Part shown: positions 44,661 through 59,007 of the stretch, in pieces
Numbering within the stretch: the stretch's first letter is position 1
Layout of the letters: every line of letters starts with the position of its first letter
Source: Penelope pileata
Taxonomy: Eukaryota; Chordata; Aves; Galliformes; Cracidae
Length of the DNA: 64,000 bases
Direction of reading: 5' to 3'
Assembly: GCA_013396635.1 (NCBI GenBank)
Contig: WBMW01005650.1
Span: 3,171,601-3,235,600 of the forward strand
Notes under the pieces: generated by a model
Databases searched by the model: none
What the model saw: only the letters and a program-made list of their open reading frames with translations
What the model was told of the DNA's origin: nothing
Position numbers and translations under genes: made by a program

Positions 44661-47600
44661 ATGTGTCTCTAAGATCCTCAAGAATCTGTTAGTTCCAAGT
44701 ATCAATCTAGTGGCAAAAGGTGACAGGAATTTATTAACAAGTGAGCTGTTTTCTTCAATCCATTTGTAAAATCTGCATCTAGTTGGTCTCTCTTGCACTG
44801 CCCAGTACATGGCATATACAGGGTTCCCATTCTGGAACCATCTGCCCTGGGCAGCACAGAACAACACTTGTAATAACTCGGATGTGTTATGGTGAAAGTT
44901 ATCTTCCACACTTGAGAAGGTGTAGCCATACAAAGGAGAGCATACAGGATGTTAATAGGAATCGATAAATTAATCTGTATATAACACCTTGCTAACACTT
45001 AGATTTTATAGGTATCGTGAGCTGAAAGCTTTACCAGTCATTCATCCTTTATTGTGTTCATTATGGGAATATGACATCTCGATACCAAATATCTGCACAT
45101 ATAATAAAACACTTCAGTGAATTAACTGGATGATTGGTACAGTATTTCTCATTTCCACTAATCAGAAATTTAGGATATATTACTTCTGATGAATCCTTAG
45201 ACATTCTCATACAGATAAATTAACTAACTGGCTGTTAATAATGTTCAAGGGATTTAAACCAATATATATTCTCAGTCTTTCATGAGGTTGATCCTGATCT
45301 CTAAGCATGCATTGGATGTACAGAAAGGGTGAAGGTGTGGCTGCAGTTATTGCTTTCAGGGAATAAAAAGTACTTTTGTATATGTGTTAAAATACTGGTC
45401 AAATACTTTTGTTCAGAAGAAATGACAATAGGAATGTCCTGGACACTAGAAATTCCAGAAATGCTGATGACATGAACAGATGTCAAGGCACACCTGGTTA
45501 ACAGCATTGTGGGTAGTGCCACCATGGGCTGTGTTTGCTGTGAGTGTCTAGGTCTCATCTGACCTGCTGCAAGGAACTTTCTGACATTGCCCCACTGTCC
45601 TCCATAAAGGAGGAAACTGTGGTTCTTCTGATATGCCACCATTAAGAAAATGCTTAGATTTTTGTCAATGCCATGATATTAATAGCACAAACTTTGACTC
45701 AGCAAACTATGTGGTTAAGGACCTGAACATAAACGCTCTCTCTGCTTCACTGATATCTGGGTATTGCATAAATTCTGTATTGAATAAGATCCCACTAAGC
45801 AGGTTCTTGAAATAAATCCCGAGTTTGAGTATTTTCCAAGACTGAGACCAGTGCACTCTAGATCAATTCAACTTGATCATTTTTTTTTCTTGAGCTACTC
45901 CAACTGTTTGCACTAATTTTGTGTGCTCTCTTATGCATCTCTCTTATGCATTTGTGGTATCACTGCACGCTGTGTCCTAAAGGTTAAGTGCACTTCTGAG
46001 GTAGTGAAGTGATCACAGCAAGGAGAAATCACTTGTCTTATTGGGGCAAGAAAGCTTTTATTTAGCTAAAATTAAATTGGATTAAATCTGTATTGATGTT
46101 CTATGGATGAAACATAATAGATAAACTCTAAAGTCCTCCAGTGAAGGTGAGGTAGAACTATGTATATCTCACGTGCACGCACATCTATGCATTTAGTGAC
46201 AATGGTAACACATACCTCAGGTATCAGCCATTGTCTGTAGGAGCACTGAAGATAAAAGAATTTTCTCTTGCAGGCTTGTGCTTCATCATATCTTGGTTGA
46301 AGCGCAAGCTATGCATATCAGTGCCGATAGGGGAATCAGTCATTATGTTGCATCTCACTTGTGCCTTTTAATATGGCTGTCTGGGTGGAAGCTGCAGTGA
46401 CAGGAAGTATCAATGCTTTATTAAATTTAAAAAACATTAGAAATGATAATTTCTTTGGATTGCTCTCTTAGGAAGAGAAACATAAGAAATCCAGCTGCTT
46501 AGGAATGTCAAGCTGTTGTGTACTCTATAGAAAATCAGCAGCCAACATCATCTACTCTCCTCTGATTATTTTACAGCCAAGTCATGACTTCATGATGGCC
46601 AGTGCCTGCTGGCTGTTGTGTAGCCCAGGGAAGCTGAGACATTTTCAGGGGTTTGATTCAAGTTGTAGGGGTGAGTCTCCTTTATAAAACAAGGTATGCT
46701 ACCTGGTTTTCATGTTTATTAAAAAAATACTTGGTGATAAAACCTGGAGGTATAGTGAAGCTTAGAGTAAAATAAGATGACATATTTTTAAATTGAATAA
46801 TGATAATAAAATAATCTTACAATATTGCAATCAGTCTTTGGATTCTAGAGGAAGACGTTAGGCCTGACTCAGACCGTTTGGTTTTAGCAGTGCTTCACAC
46901 TCAAACATCTTCTGAATTATATTACCATAAATTGTAAATCTTAGTGTGATAGACAGTCACCTGCTGTAATCAACTATTCTTAATTTAGAAAGAAATACCA
47001 ATACCAGTGATATCAGGTAGCATACACTCTAAGCAGAAAAAACATTGTAGCAGAGAGGAAAAAACTATCAGGGAGAGGTGCTTTTGCATCTGCTACAGCT
47101 GCTGTGGCTTTTATTCCATATCAGACTGACAGATAAACACCTCACATTTTAGTCAGATCCTATTGTTTCGTCAGAGTTACTTAAATGTATTTACAATCTC
47201 TGAAGCACTTTTTTTATAGTAATGGTAGTGAAGTCCTTCCAGAAGGAATAAAGATGATATAGCATTCTCGAGTACCTCTGTCTTACTAATGGAATGACTT
47301 ATGTTACAGGGGATATTGTTCTGCTGAGCTCCACTAAAATACATATTTACTAGTCAATCTAGTCGTTGTCTTGGCAGTCAATGCCACAATATCACGGTGC
47401 TGTGTCTTTCAGGAGAAAAACAAAGCAAGCAGAAATTCTTTCTCTGGGACTTTTATTTTTTTGCTTCCATTGATGCTTCTATATTTAAAAAAGTTGCATC
47501 ATTAAATAAGAATGAGGCACCTTTGCTACACAGTATGGTGATCCTACTCTTCTCTGGGATTTCATATAGCAAAGAGAAGTAGGGCACGACAGTTCAGCAG

Positions 47601-49470
47601 CGGTGTACACATGGATGGAGCTCAGGGAGCCCACTTGGCTTAGCAAGGGCTGTTCCCCGTTGTATGGGAATAGGAGAATAATGAAAGGACAAAAAGATCA
47701 ATTTTTTGATTGGATTAGAGAGATCCCTTGGTATGTAGGTATTACATGCAGCATTTTCTACTCTTTATTTATTGTAAATGCAATCACAAGACTACATTAT
47801 TATCTGGGAAATGATAGGTGACTGGGAATCATGTACCAGGATTCAAGTTTCCATTGGGGTTTCTGATCTTTCCCTGCCTTTCACTTTTCCCACTTCATGC
47901 AGGGCCGAAACCTCAAGAGAAAAGTTCTGCTGTTCAGGTTTGCAGGAGAAGAAAAAGCTGAGACACTTTGGGTATTGCTCTGAGCTGAGAGCACTTCTCA
48001 ATGCCTAACACCCTTGAGAACTTGGGACCCAACGCCTAGGGATAACTGGTGTGAATGTGGGATGGTTTCTGCCCCATACCCCTTGCGAAGAATTTCAGTT
48101 GATTTTTCTTTCTTATCAACATCGCACTGAAAAGCAATGAAACAGAAGAGAAAACCTCATACTCACAAAACCAGCTCTGAAATGCTCTGAAACCACATCC
48201 CTGCTGCGTCTGGTCAGCTGTTGGGCTGGGAGCTCATCACACTGCAGATGAAGCAGAGGGCCATTTTGTCAACTTGTGACCTTCATTTTCACAGTGAGCC
48301 ACCACAAAGTTATTTAGCACTGGCATTCCTGTAATGGTGGCACGTTGGGAAAATTGAGTGTTTGATGAACCTCTGGTTCAAGCTTCTGTTCTGTGTTTTG
48401 CTGGCCTGGCGGGAATATGCAGGGCTGAAACCTGAACCTAGATGTGTGCCTCCATATTGGAATAAAGGGGAAAAAAAGGGTGGTAAAGGCTTTGCAGAAA
48501 GGTCTCTGGCTGCAGAGGGGCGAGCGAGGAGGAGCACGATGGGTCACGTGTGCCATTCCCTCCCCAGAAAACCCCTGCAGTGGTTCTAGTGGGGTGGCTT
48601 GATGTATTTGTGGTTGTTGCTATGACTTCATTAGCCATGTGGTTAGCAGAGTGAGCATCCATGTTAAGGAATGTCCATGAAAAAAATATTAATAGGAGAT
48701 AACTTGATAGGAAGGGGAACAGCCAGACAGCAGTGCAGGCAGCATTGAGTGCTCGGGCTTGGAAGGGAGGTGGGGCTTTCATCAGGGGAACTGGATGAAG
48801 GAAAATCTCAGTTCTGGCTTCAGCAGCTTAAGTAGGTCTTCAGTGCAGCCTTACGTCTCTGGGACATGGATGGTCCTGCAGGCACTGTACCTTAGGCTCC
48901 CAGCTCTGCATGAGGTGTACTTGGACTTCATCTACCACGTTTGACCCTTCCCGTAACTGTGCCTGGTACTGGCCAGGAGCAGGACAGCTCTTTTTGGGAT
49001 AAAGGAGAGTATTTCAGGAGTTTGTATGGAGCCATAACAAGCAATTATCTAATTTACTCTTGGTAAAATCCTAAAAGAATAAATATCTTTATTCAATAAA
49101 AAGGGAATGTTTTCCAGTAAGTGAAATGCTCCTATTTTGTACCTGTGTAACCTGTAATTTGTTTTGTCAGTTAGCTCAAGGTTCTGCCAGCTGTGAAAAA
49201 AGCTATTGCTCGTACCTGCCATTCAGTGTGGGTGAAATGATCTTTGTAGATGAAGCACGTGAATATCAGTTTGTTACATTTATAAAGAGCTTTAGAGTAC
49301 TTTAGCATGAAAGGTCCCATAGTAGTGAGAGATATTGTTACTATAAAAACATTTTATCCTATTTTACTACGATGGTTTATTGAGTTTTAAAGTACTCAGC
49401 AAGGCAAGCATATATATTAACAGCGACAGCAGAACCAGGTGAGAGTAAATACATGATTTCAAATGAACTG
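44661..49470. other. Long noncoding AT-rich stretch
   Basis: Frames up to 114 codons (48438-48782 minus) overlap others and show no domain. TCTCTTATGCAT is duplicated at 45927-45938 and 45940-45951. AT-rich runs lie at 46720-46830. No transposon, RNA gene or promoter was recognised. Confidence 0.5.
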
Positions 49471-49500
49471 TTTGGGCCAAATTCTGCTCCCAATTCCTCG
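49471..49500. repeat. Fragment of an ancient amniote repeat (candidate)
   Basis: GGGCCAAATTCTGCTCCCAA matches the phrase at 1956-1972 of this window (16 of 17 bases in AAATTCTGCTCCCARTT) and the recalled repeat opening GGGCCAGATTCTGCTC. The two copies 47 kb apart support a dispersed repeat over chance. Confidence 0.45.
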
Positions 49501-50299
49501 TGCTGGAAACTTAGTGTTCAAATTGGTGCCAAATCTTCTCTCTTTTATAAATCATGTTACTGTATTAGAAATGAAACCATGTCTGGTTTTACATTGGGGT
49601 GAGAGTGAAGCAGATCTTAGACTTCAAAGTTAATATGAAAACAATTTTGTCCTTCTCCAGTGTTGCTGCAGACATATACCTAAAATCTTGTTTGCCATTT
49701 CATAAGGGAGTGGGAATGTGCCTTGGAGGGAATTCAGTATCCACTGCAAGGCATGGTGGTGTGGTGTCTGGGCACTGCAGACAGCACAGAGACCCAGTGC
49801 AAGGTTCCTATGCCATTGGTTCAATCTCGCCCACCATCCTGGGTGAAAAAGTGAACAGGCATGGTATATTGCAGTACTTTCCTTCTGTAGGAGGTTACTC
49901 ATAAAGGAGCTGATGTGAATTTTACATGTGCTTCTATCATTGCAAACTGATTTAAAGGGATAAATTACTCTCTCATGTCCAGCCAGAAGTCTATATGTGG
50001 ATTTCTGGACATGCTGGAAAAACACCCCATGAGAAGACTTTGGTCGTTCTTGTAAAAATACTGAGATCGTTTCTGTAAAGGCAAGAGAGGGACATCATCT
50101 ATTACAGAGGCCAGCATTTAGTTTAGTATTGCTGCCTTCCTGTATTTCTACAGAAAAAATATGCAAATCATAGTAACAAAGAGGTGCAAACATACAATGG
50201 GAAAAAATTTACTATGTTACTACTTTGAGCTAAAATAATATGTTAAAAGCAGACTGTTAATACAGTGCTGGGGAAATATCTCAGTCTGACGTTGAAGAA
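49501..50299. other. Noncoding stretch, nothing recognised
   Basis: Opposite-strand frames at 49599-49904 (101 codons) and 49630-50025 (131 codons) are shadows of one another with no domain. No repeat was recognised. Confidence 0.5.
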
Positions 50300-50930
50300 A
50301 TCCATTGTATGTGGAAAAACAAATTGACCTCTTGACAGAAAAATAAATTAAAATGAAAGCTCAAAATCAGTGTTAATGAATAATTTAAGTTATGATTTCT
50401 CCTCCCCTGCTTTAATGACTCTTCATCTTATCACACCCATTCACTAGAAATCAGAGTGAAATTAATAAAAGTTATTCTCAGACTTGCAGGTGATATTGAG
50501 CATGTGGCAATGTGTATTAAAAAAGCCCTCGATATACTATAAAAACACCATCCTTACAAAAAGGTGACATAGGCCTTTAAAAATAGCTATTCCAATCCAT
50601 TGTGCAAAGACACTGACAAAGATTGACAGCTTTTAGAAAGGTGTAATGTTCCCAAGCCAACTGCTAGCACAGCTCAACGAGATAAAGATCAGTAATTCGA
50701 TCCAGAGGAGAAGGCTAAATGTTAGAGGTTAAGCTGCTATGTTCCTACTACTAATCAAGCTTCAACACCTTATTTTAGCATCATCAGACCTCAATAAGGA
50801 AATAGTGAATTATTAAAGCTCCAGCATCCTGGTACACATTGATGCTCTTCTGAGGAGCCGTGGCTTAAAACATGCTGGCTGTCTTCTTAATTGACATGTG
50901 CTGGATCTCTCTGACTAGGTCCTGATGTGC
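50300..50930. promoter_or_regulatory. Candidate conserved noncoding element cluster
   Basis: The unique AT-rich segment has no frame of note. It holds AATGAATAATTTAAG, GAAATTAATAAAAG, ATACTATAAAAACACC and AAAAATAGCTATTCC (MEF2- and TEAD-like), CAACGAGATAAAGATC, GTAATTCGATCC and CTTAATTGACATG. It is depleted in simple repeats. Regulatory function is inferred. Confidence 0.3.
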
Positions 50931-53900
50931 TATTTTTTTCTTGCTTTTGCTTGGATACTGGTAATTTAAGGTTAAGCTACTTTTAAGGTGCAGTATGCTG
51001 CTCTAATGAGGAGTTAATGGAGTGGAACAGTGATCGTTTGTACAAACTCTGCTGGACAGGCACCTACTGCATATCAAAATCCAGACACCACTGATCCTGA
51101 CATCGCATCTACTTCTGTCCCAGTCTCCATCAGCACTTTTTTTCAACCTGCTTTCCCAACAAAATGCAGCTCTGGTGGCTGCACTCTCGTCAGCCCTCTT
51201 TTCCCCCAACACCTCTCAAAGCCACTGACTAACTGCTGCCACCGGACCTGACTGACAGCAAAATCCTACAAGGGGAAATCAGAGCGAGGAACAAGATTCT
51301 CAGCCCCAAGCTCCTCTGTTTGCCAGCAGCAGACTGCGTGATGTGTGCAGGATGGATGTGGCCGGAGCAGGAGCTTCTGTGCTTCAGTGCCTCTGAAGAA
51401 ATTTTTCCTTCCCCCAGAAGAAGGGTTCAGCTAAGCATCCTGATTTTGCATGCTATGGAAGATGTTATGGTTTGTGCTGGAGGAGAAAAAGTTTCAGTTG
51501 GTCAGACTTTATAAATCCTCTTAATTAACTCTGGGGAAAGCACGTTGCTCTATTTCAGTGGGTGTCACCTCTCTGTACATAATGCCATAATAACCAGGGA
51601 GGTCTGAGGACAAAATCCTGCCTTGATTTCCCACAAAATGCCCCATTGAGGGGACACAAGTCAAGTTTTCAGATCAGTTTTACTTGGGCAGGATATGCAC
51701 AGAAAGGACAGCACTCCCATGTTGTGGCCCTCTTTGAAGCGTTGAGATGCACTGTTTTCAGGAACAGTTATTGAGCTGCCTCTCCCCTTTCTGAACTATG
51801 TTCAAATCATCTAGTGAGTCAATTTGGATATGGCATCCCTGTAATTCTCAGCTGTTGTTTGGCTGAGTGTCTCTGTATTTAATGCACCAACATGAATTCC
51901 ATCTGATTTGTGCCAATGGTATGTAAAAGAATTAATCCAGAGTGATACAAAGCGGTGCCCTAAAATATCTGGTGTAAAACATCCACTGTCCCCCAGAGTT
52001 ATTTCCTGGCATCTGCACTCCCCAGAGGCAGGTACCCGCAGAATCAGCCAAGCCAGCCACTCCTTCTGCTACCACATCTTCAAAAAATATTCATCTTAAA
52101 AAGAGGCAGTGGTGGCGTTTGTTTCACCTGCAGTCACACTGACACAAACAGCCCAAGGTTTTTGTCACTGGCAAATGGGAACTTTGCCACAGTGTTGGGT
52201 CAGGTTGGAATTAGCACTTGTGGCTTGATAAGAACTCTGTGTTTGTCTTAGGATGTTCTTTCACAGGTTTCCAAGTTTAAACTGACTTCTTTCAGGGCCA
52301 ACATGCATTGTTTAGCTTGCAAAAACATAGTGCCATTCCCAGCTTGCTAACTGCATTTCTTGTAGCTGATTGCATTGCTGTGGCATCCCATGCATGCACG
52401 AAATACAGAGAGTAACCTTGAAGAGCTGATGTTAAAGGAAATCCCAGGAAGTATACATAGATCAGTGTGATAGAAATGCAGCCTCTTTGTCCTTGCAAGA
52501 ATCTTAAGCAACAAAAAAAAAAAAAAAACCAACACGAAATGTTTCCATTTCACAAATGAGTCCTCCTGGCATTTTCTATTCGCTCCTGTAAAATTACTGA
52601 CAACTATACACATTTCTCTAATATTACTTCAATCTGCATCACTAGGAAAACCTAAGAGCTTATTAAAGAGATTTATTCTTTCAGTCTTCAAGGTGTAGAG
52701 CAGTTTCTCACAAATGTGCTCCATCAGCTGGATACATGCCTGTTTGTGGGACGGGGCCTTGGTTAAACAGGGCTTTAAGTGGAACATGTTCACTGCATTC
52801 ATGAGGTGGCAAAGGGAGGCTCTGGGGCAAATCCCGTCAGCAGCACAGCTGCCATTTAACTCCTTAACAAATGCAGAGGGCTTGGGCACACCTGGTGCCT
52901 TCAGGTCACAGCAAGGGGATGCTTGGGCTCTTTAATCAGTGTAGTGCCACGTGTCCTTCAGTGCAGGAGCAACCTCTGATGGTGGCCGACACAGTGCTTT
53001 GGCTTTCATAATTAAGAACAAGTCTTAGATTGCTGAGACTTGTCAGGTTTTTATTCTACTTAATATTAAAGGAAATATCAAGTATAGCCCGCATTTCCAA
53101 GCAAAGACGGTCGTTTCTCTTCCAGTAAGTGGGAGTCCCATTATATTGACAATGCCACTGAGAAATTAGTGAAACTCAGCAGAAGGAACGTTAGCAATAT
53201 TGGTCCTGAAATGGCAGCCTGTTATGCACAGAAGAAATACTGTTTCTGTAGAGCGGTTCTCCTCCTTTTTCTGCCATCAGAGGGAAGGCAATATAAAATG
53301 AAATGCTTGTGTATATATACACATGTATTTATAGATACATATAGTTGCCAAGAATCTCTCAGCTATTCTGATTTAAATGACTTTTGTAGATTTTATTTGC
53401 TTTTTGTTTCAAATCTAGAAGGCCTTCTATATTCAGAATTTCTGGAAGAGATGTAGTCAGTGGTTTAACAGGCTGCAAAATGCACTGTGAGAGGAGCTGC
53501 GGGTTGCAGGAGGGCTCCAGCACCGGGCACTGAGCTGAAGCAGCGACTGCAGGAAGCTTCCAAGCACGTCATTTAAAGGTGCCCTGAAACACGCTCCAGC
53601 TTCTCTTTAGAATCCGTGAATTTCTTTAGCAGGCTGCAAATCTTCCACGTAAGTGCTGTCAGTCCATTTGAATGCATTCAGTCCCTGTGGGCACTGCTGA
53701 TGCCCATCTCACCCCCCAGGGCAGGCGGTTGCATCTGCTGCTTCTTGCAGGGGTGGTCTAAAAATGCCTTCAGATGATGAAATGCTTTAACTTTTTTTTC
53801 TTTTTAAATCTCCTGGTGGTAGAATAGCAAAACTATTGTCTTGACCATGCTGCCACATAGAAGCACCATCTCTGCAGATGCCTTATGTTTCAGCCTGTTA

Positions 53901-55068
53901 CTGTAGGCAGAAGGAGACTATGGCTGCTACATCACTGCCCACCTTCCAGTCCTTTTGCCATCTCCTAAGCAGTTTTTGGAGTTGCTCCTCAGCTTGCAGG
54001 AGCAGCAAGTACAAAAGCAACGAGAGGTGAAGCTGTGCCAGACATTCCACAGCTTCCTTGGGATGGGGAGAGGGGACAGACAAGGAGCGTGGTCCTGGGT
54101 GAGGTTCCCCTGGTCTCCAGCCCTAACAGCAACTATAGCATTTTGAAAATAACATAGTTTCTCCCTCTGTTAAGAGGCAAGCCCAGCTCTGCTCAGTTCT
54201 CTTCTCTGGGCATGCAGAGCTGTAACATGAGGAAGCTCAGCCTGGGAAATCGACTGACTTGAGCTCTTTCCAAATAGCGTGGAGAAAGCTGGTAGTGGCA
54301 ACATGACACTGTCAACAAATTGACAATTCGCGTTCCCTCATGCGGTGTCAAACAGGCGCTGCTGCACTGTTTTGTACTCTGTCCAAAAGGGTCCTGCTAG
54401 GCTGCAGCAGCACGGAGCGGCTCAACTGATGGGCACAGGGAAGCACTCCCATGCACTCAGGGCAACGTGCTGATAGGACCTCTGCAAAATGGCAGGCTCT
54501 GCTGTCCCTGTGTATACCCAGCCTGTGTGGCTGAAGAAGGGATTATGCAATGTTACTTGGGGGATTTGGGTCCTTTTTATGTTCTTTCTACGATTTTAAT
54601 AGAGAAAAGAGACTTTTTCCTCACTGGTTTGAGTAGCTGCAGATGGCAGCCCTGGTTCTACGTTTGGGGTGTGCGGAGCTGCAGCGGGGAGCTATGCGCA
54701 GGGGCGGATGCTCTGGAAGAACGTGGGAGGTGGTAGTGATCCCTGCTCTGAGCCCGTCATGGGGGTAAGGCTGAGCCCTGAAATGCGCGGTCCCATTCTG
54801 TAATTTCTCAGCTTTCCTGTGAGACAGCTCCTTGCTTTTGAAGGCCAAGCCAAATTTAGAAATCTTATTCAACACTTCAATTGTTTAAAGGCTTGGCTTT
54901 TTTTTTTTTNACAGTGCATTCATCATAGCTCTTTCCCATTTGTTTCCCACCAATGCTCAACCAGAAGAGTTCCACTGAGGAAGTGGAACACGAGCAGCCA
55001 CCAGCAGTGATGAGCTGTTCCTAAGCCTGATGCAGTGAATTGAACTCACCCACTCAATATGACATGCA
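50931..55068. other. Long noncoding stretch with one ambiguous base
   Basis: A run of 16 A lies at 52513-52528. A run of 12 T (54898-54909) ends in a single N at 54910, probably a homopolymer artefact. TGTATATATACACATG near 53311-53326 is a small AT palindrome. Frames up to 95 codons have no domain. Confidence 0.5.
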
Positions 55069-55146
55069 GGCCCATTTTTTAAGATATTTAGGTCCTTAGC
55101 TATTAATGTTTCCAGTGGCTGCTAGGTGTGTGGGTACTTCTAAAAG
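55069..55146 (+). repeat. Fragment of an ancient palindromic amniote repeat
   Basis: GGCCCATTTTTTAAGATATT followed by TAGGTCCTTAGCTATTAATG matches, with small changes, the reverse complement of 9460-9513. It also fits the recalled arm GGCCTGATTTTTAAAGGTAT / TTAGGCACCTAACTCCCATTG. TGCCTAACTCCTAGGTGTCT at 55388-55407 may be a further decayed piece of the same kind of repeat. Confidence 0.5.
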
Positions 55147-57136
55147 CAGGGTCTGCCTTGTCCATGTAAAACAGCTCATTCTTGAATGTTCAAGAACGTT
55201 GTTGTGGAAAGGCTTACTTCTTCAGTTACACAGATAAATGATGTAGGCTAAACTTAATTTTGGCCACCTGGAGAGAGGCACCCAGGAGGGAGGTTCAGCC
55301 CACATGCCTTCAATATCCATCTCTAGAGCTGGGTGAGCTGCCCTCTGCTTCTTTGCCCAGGAAACCTGGACAACTTGCCCAGGGAATGCCTAACTCCTAG
55401 GTGTCTGAAGTAAGGTGAAATAAATCCCTCCCTCTGAGTACTTTTAAGTAATGAATAATTTCAAGGTATTTTAATTTGCTTCCAGACACTTCAAGAATAG
55501 AAAATGAGGTAAAATTAGTCATGTGGTTAATTCATTATGTATAATTCCCCTAGCTAGAATCAGGGCAGAAGCCTGCCCAATAAGTCTAACCTCATGACTC
55601 CCATTGACATTTTTACAATTTGAAGAAAGCAGAAATCTTCCCCAAATTAGCTTTTCACCTAGTCCCATGAACCAATTTCAAGTCCAAGATTAAAAGTGCT
55701 GAGCTTGTACGAAGGTTTGAACCAGAACTTCTGCTGTTTATAGCAATGTAGGCAACCTTGCTGTTAATGAACATTGTGAAATATTTAGAAAAGCACGTCA
55801 GGTCCCGTCACAAAGCATACACACATGCTCACATTTGAAAACCCGTCCTTCCAGAAAGATAGGCTTGTTATAAAACTTGTGCTTATTTCTAAATGGTGTT
55901 GAAATCGTTTTGTAAGAGGTAGTCTTATCAGGAGAAAGTGAAAAGGGGGACAACAATCTTTTATGGTCAAGCCAACTTCAGCTTTTAAGAGCCATGTGGG
56001 CTTTGAGGAGCATCTCCCCTAACAAAATGTTGCACATGTACATGGTAGCTATCTACAAAATGTGCATGCTGTGTGAGGTGCCATGCAGCGATACCTCCTG
56101 CCCTTGCTGTTGTACCCTGTGCTGCCAGCAGTCCTGTCCATGGATGCTCACAAATACACCACAAAACCTCTCTTGGTTCTGAACTGTGTGTCTTCATTGA
56201 TGAAGCACCCCCTTGGTCCCTGACCTGGGGTCAATGACTTTAAAGGACATTAACTAGCATTGACTGAGAGATTTGCTAAAGGTCAAGGCTTGAATAATTC
56301 AAGCCCCATAAAGATTTCACTAAAGCAGAGACCCTCTGGGCAAGTACCTGGTGTGCATGGCAGGGTGTCCACACATCTCTGACAGATGGGGGTGGCTCTG
56401 CTCCTAACAGATCTGAGAAGGCTTGTGAGAGAGCTGCGTATCACTGCTTTATTAGCTTGCAAGTTTCTTGATGGGCAATTATAGGGTGAAGTGAAATGTC
56501 CAAAGAGAGAGCGGCGAGAGAGGTCTTGGACGGCAGAAACCTAATGCCCTTTTTCTACCTGACTTCCTCAATGGTGGGATCTCCGGGGTTTGCATGGCCT
56601 CTTGCCTCTGCTGAGCATCCCTGACAGATGCTGGCAGCACAACAGCCAACCTGCATCCTTGTGCACATTGTTAGCCGTTAAATGAGGATCAGGATGTAGG
56701 ATGTTTTGCTGTTCCTGGCCACGTTGACAATGCAATACAACCCCAAAGTGCAAGCAGGATGATTTCACACTGTTTCCTTGTACTCAGAGCATGTTTTAAT
56801 GGGAGCACTATTCTGCCTGCTGGCACCCTATTCCTACAGCAGTGCTTGGAGTGCATATTTTGAGCTTCGTTCCAAAATCCGGGATGAGAATAGCATTGAG
56901 ATGGAGCATATGTATCTTGAAAGAGCCTGTCACTTTGTTCCCTTCAGAAAACACTGGTGACTTCAGGGGATTTCAGGCTGGGACTTAAACTTGTGACAGA
57001 TCCAAGCACCACCAATACCACCCTACACTGTGCGACTCTAACCAGGGCCAGAGGTCCTGGGGCACAAACCAGGCACCTGAAAGTTAGTATCCTGGTGGGC
57101 AGAAGTCCTGGAGGCTTTACTAACCTCACCCCACAG
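55147..57136. other. Noncoding stretch, nothing recognised
   Basis: Frames up to 70 codons occur on both strands and no repeat is clear between 55410 and 57136. It precedes the CR1 tail directly. Two near-complementary frames at 56944-57142 are shadows. Confidence 0.5.
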
Positions 57137-57303
57137 TCATAGAATCATAGAATGGCTTGGATGGGAAAGGACCTTAAACATCCTCTAATCCTAACCCCTG
57201 TCGTGGGCTGGGTGCCCCCCCACCAGCTCAGGCTGCCCAGGGCCTGATCCAGCCTGGCCTTGAGCCCCTCCAGGGGTGAGGCATCCACAGCTTCTCTGGG
57301 CAA
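57137..57303 (-). mobile_element. CR1 LINE, 5'-truncated 3' tail
   Basis: Read on the plus strand, the fragment begins TCATAGAATCATAGAATGG, the reverse complement of the CR1 3'-terminal octamer repeat. It continues with GGGAAAGGACCTTAAACATC, CAGGCTGCCCAGGGCC, GATCCAGCCTGGCCTTGAG, CCCCTCCAGGGGTGAGGCAT and CCACAGCTTCTCTGGGCAA, the standard wording of avian CR1 tails. The element therefore runs on the minus strand with its 3' end at 57137 and is truncated near 57303. Only tail sequence is present; no reverse transcriptase is left. A 7-base C run and several substitutions show moderate age. Confidence 0.95.
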
Positions 57304-59007
57304 AAATAAAGCCTTGTCCCGCTGACCCATGGAAATAAATCTACAGGCTTAAATGAGAACATCTGTGTGAGTAAGAACTTCTCAAATGAAAAATTGTTTG
57401 CAGTGTTTGTGCCTCTGTTACTTTGAGTAATTCGGGAACGACTGTAGATATATCCATATGATGACAGTTGTTCCGCTGTTTTCATTCAAAGCTCTACTGA
57501 AAAACAAGTGATGCTGTCTAGAAAGGGTGATGCTGTCTAAATTTTATAAATGAACAAGATAGTCATTTGAAATTGGGTTTCCTTTGTTTGCTGGTAATAA
57601 TGAAAGTCTATATCTTGAAATTTCTGCTTTTTTCCCCTCTGGAGCATAGAAAGTATCCACGGTGCTTTGTGCTGGAGCTGGGGTTAGCTCCAGCGCCAGC
57701 CAGTAATAAAGCTATGAACGTGGATGTATATGCTTTAAAAATCAAGATAATTGCCTACACAATCAGTGAAATGGCATTTGGTTCAATTCCATGTAAAAAA
57801 TACATACATTTTTTGAAAGTTTGACCTGGTGTTATAGGGACTTTTTTCCAATTCTTCAAAGAGTAATCCCAGTTTACCTTTTTTGCCTTTTTTTTCCCCT
57901 TCAGGTTCAACCCCTTTTATCACACTAAAGTGCCAATCAATATTGTGAGATAGATGTTACTTCTTAGGTTTTTATAACATTACTTGTCCCAGAAGGGATA
58001 CTGTATCTTTAAGGAAATGGACCCGATATCCTGTTTCTGAAGGATTAAAACACTTTAAAGAGACAGAAGAGGCTGTAAACCCCTATCATATTCTTATTCT
58101 CTCTTCATTATCTTGTCCAGTATCTATCCCTGCTGAGTAAATCTGGTTGTGTGTTTCTCCAAAGTGGTCATAAGAAGAAATTTATTTACTTCTCTTTGCA
58201 CTGGAGGGGCATTACCGGGTTTCAAGGCTCTCCGAAGTAATAAAGATTTTGCAGTGTGTGCAGAAGGAGCAGAAATTCAGAACTTCTTTTCCCCCTCTGA
58301 GGTCGTTTGGCCAGCCTAAAGGGGAGACACTTCTCATTTTCTGACAGGCTTTATTTCCGTAAGATTTTCCAATTAGCAGGAAAAGGTCACACTAATGTTA
58401 GTGCTGTGCACAGGAAGGGGGTTCCAGCTATGCAAATAGAGATCTCCTTGAAAGGACAATATAAAAATACTGTGTTTTCCTTCATTTCTTAATTAAAACT
58501 TAAGGGGGAGGGGTGTGCAAGTGTGTGCATGTATGCACGTGTGTGCACACCCCGGTGGTGTTTGCTGGCCGGGGAAGGCAGCGCTCCCTCTTGCCTGAGA
58601 TCAGCAATTTCACTTCATTTGCAGACCTCACTTTCCTCTGAAACAGCAAATTGCAGTTGGTCTCCTGTCCATGTATTTGCCCACCTGGGTGGGAAGTGGA
58701 CAGCGCAACAGCTTTCTTCTCTGTGAGGGCTGGGGGAGTGTCAGCGACTTGAGCGAGGGGCAGGGAGACTGCAGAGCATCCTGCTTCTTGCTCCCTGTTA
58801 ATTCTCAGGAGGAACTGGGGGTGGGTTGTTTTTTTTTTTTGTCTTTTTTTTTTTTTTTTGCTTTTGTTAGGTCAGATTGGGGATTTTTAATCCAACTGAG
58901 CTGAAAGTGAACAACGCTGACCACAGGCGTTTTTCCCCGCTCTGAGCCCTGCTAGAACCATCTCTCTGTAGCTTTCCCCAAAGCTTTTGTGCTCTACAGT
59001 GTATGTG
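57304..59007. other. Noncoding stretch with T tracts
   Basis: GTGATGCTGTCTA is duplicated at 57508-57520 and 57527-57539. 58501-58560 is TG/CA-rich with GCACGTGTGTGCAC. T runs lie at 58829-58840 and 58844-58859, separated only by GTC. Frames up to 85 codons lack domains. Confidence 0.5.
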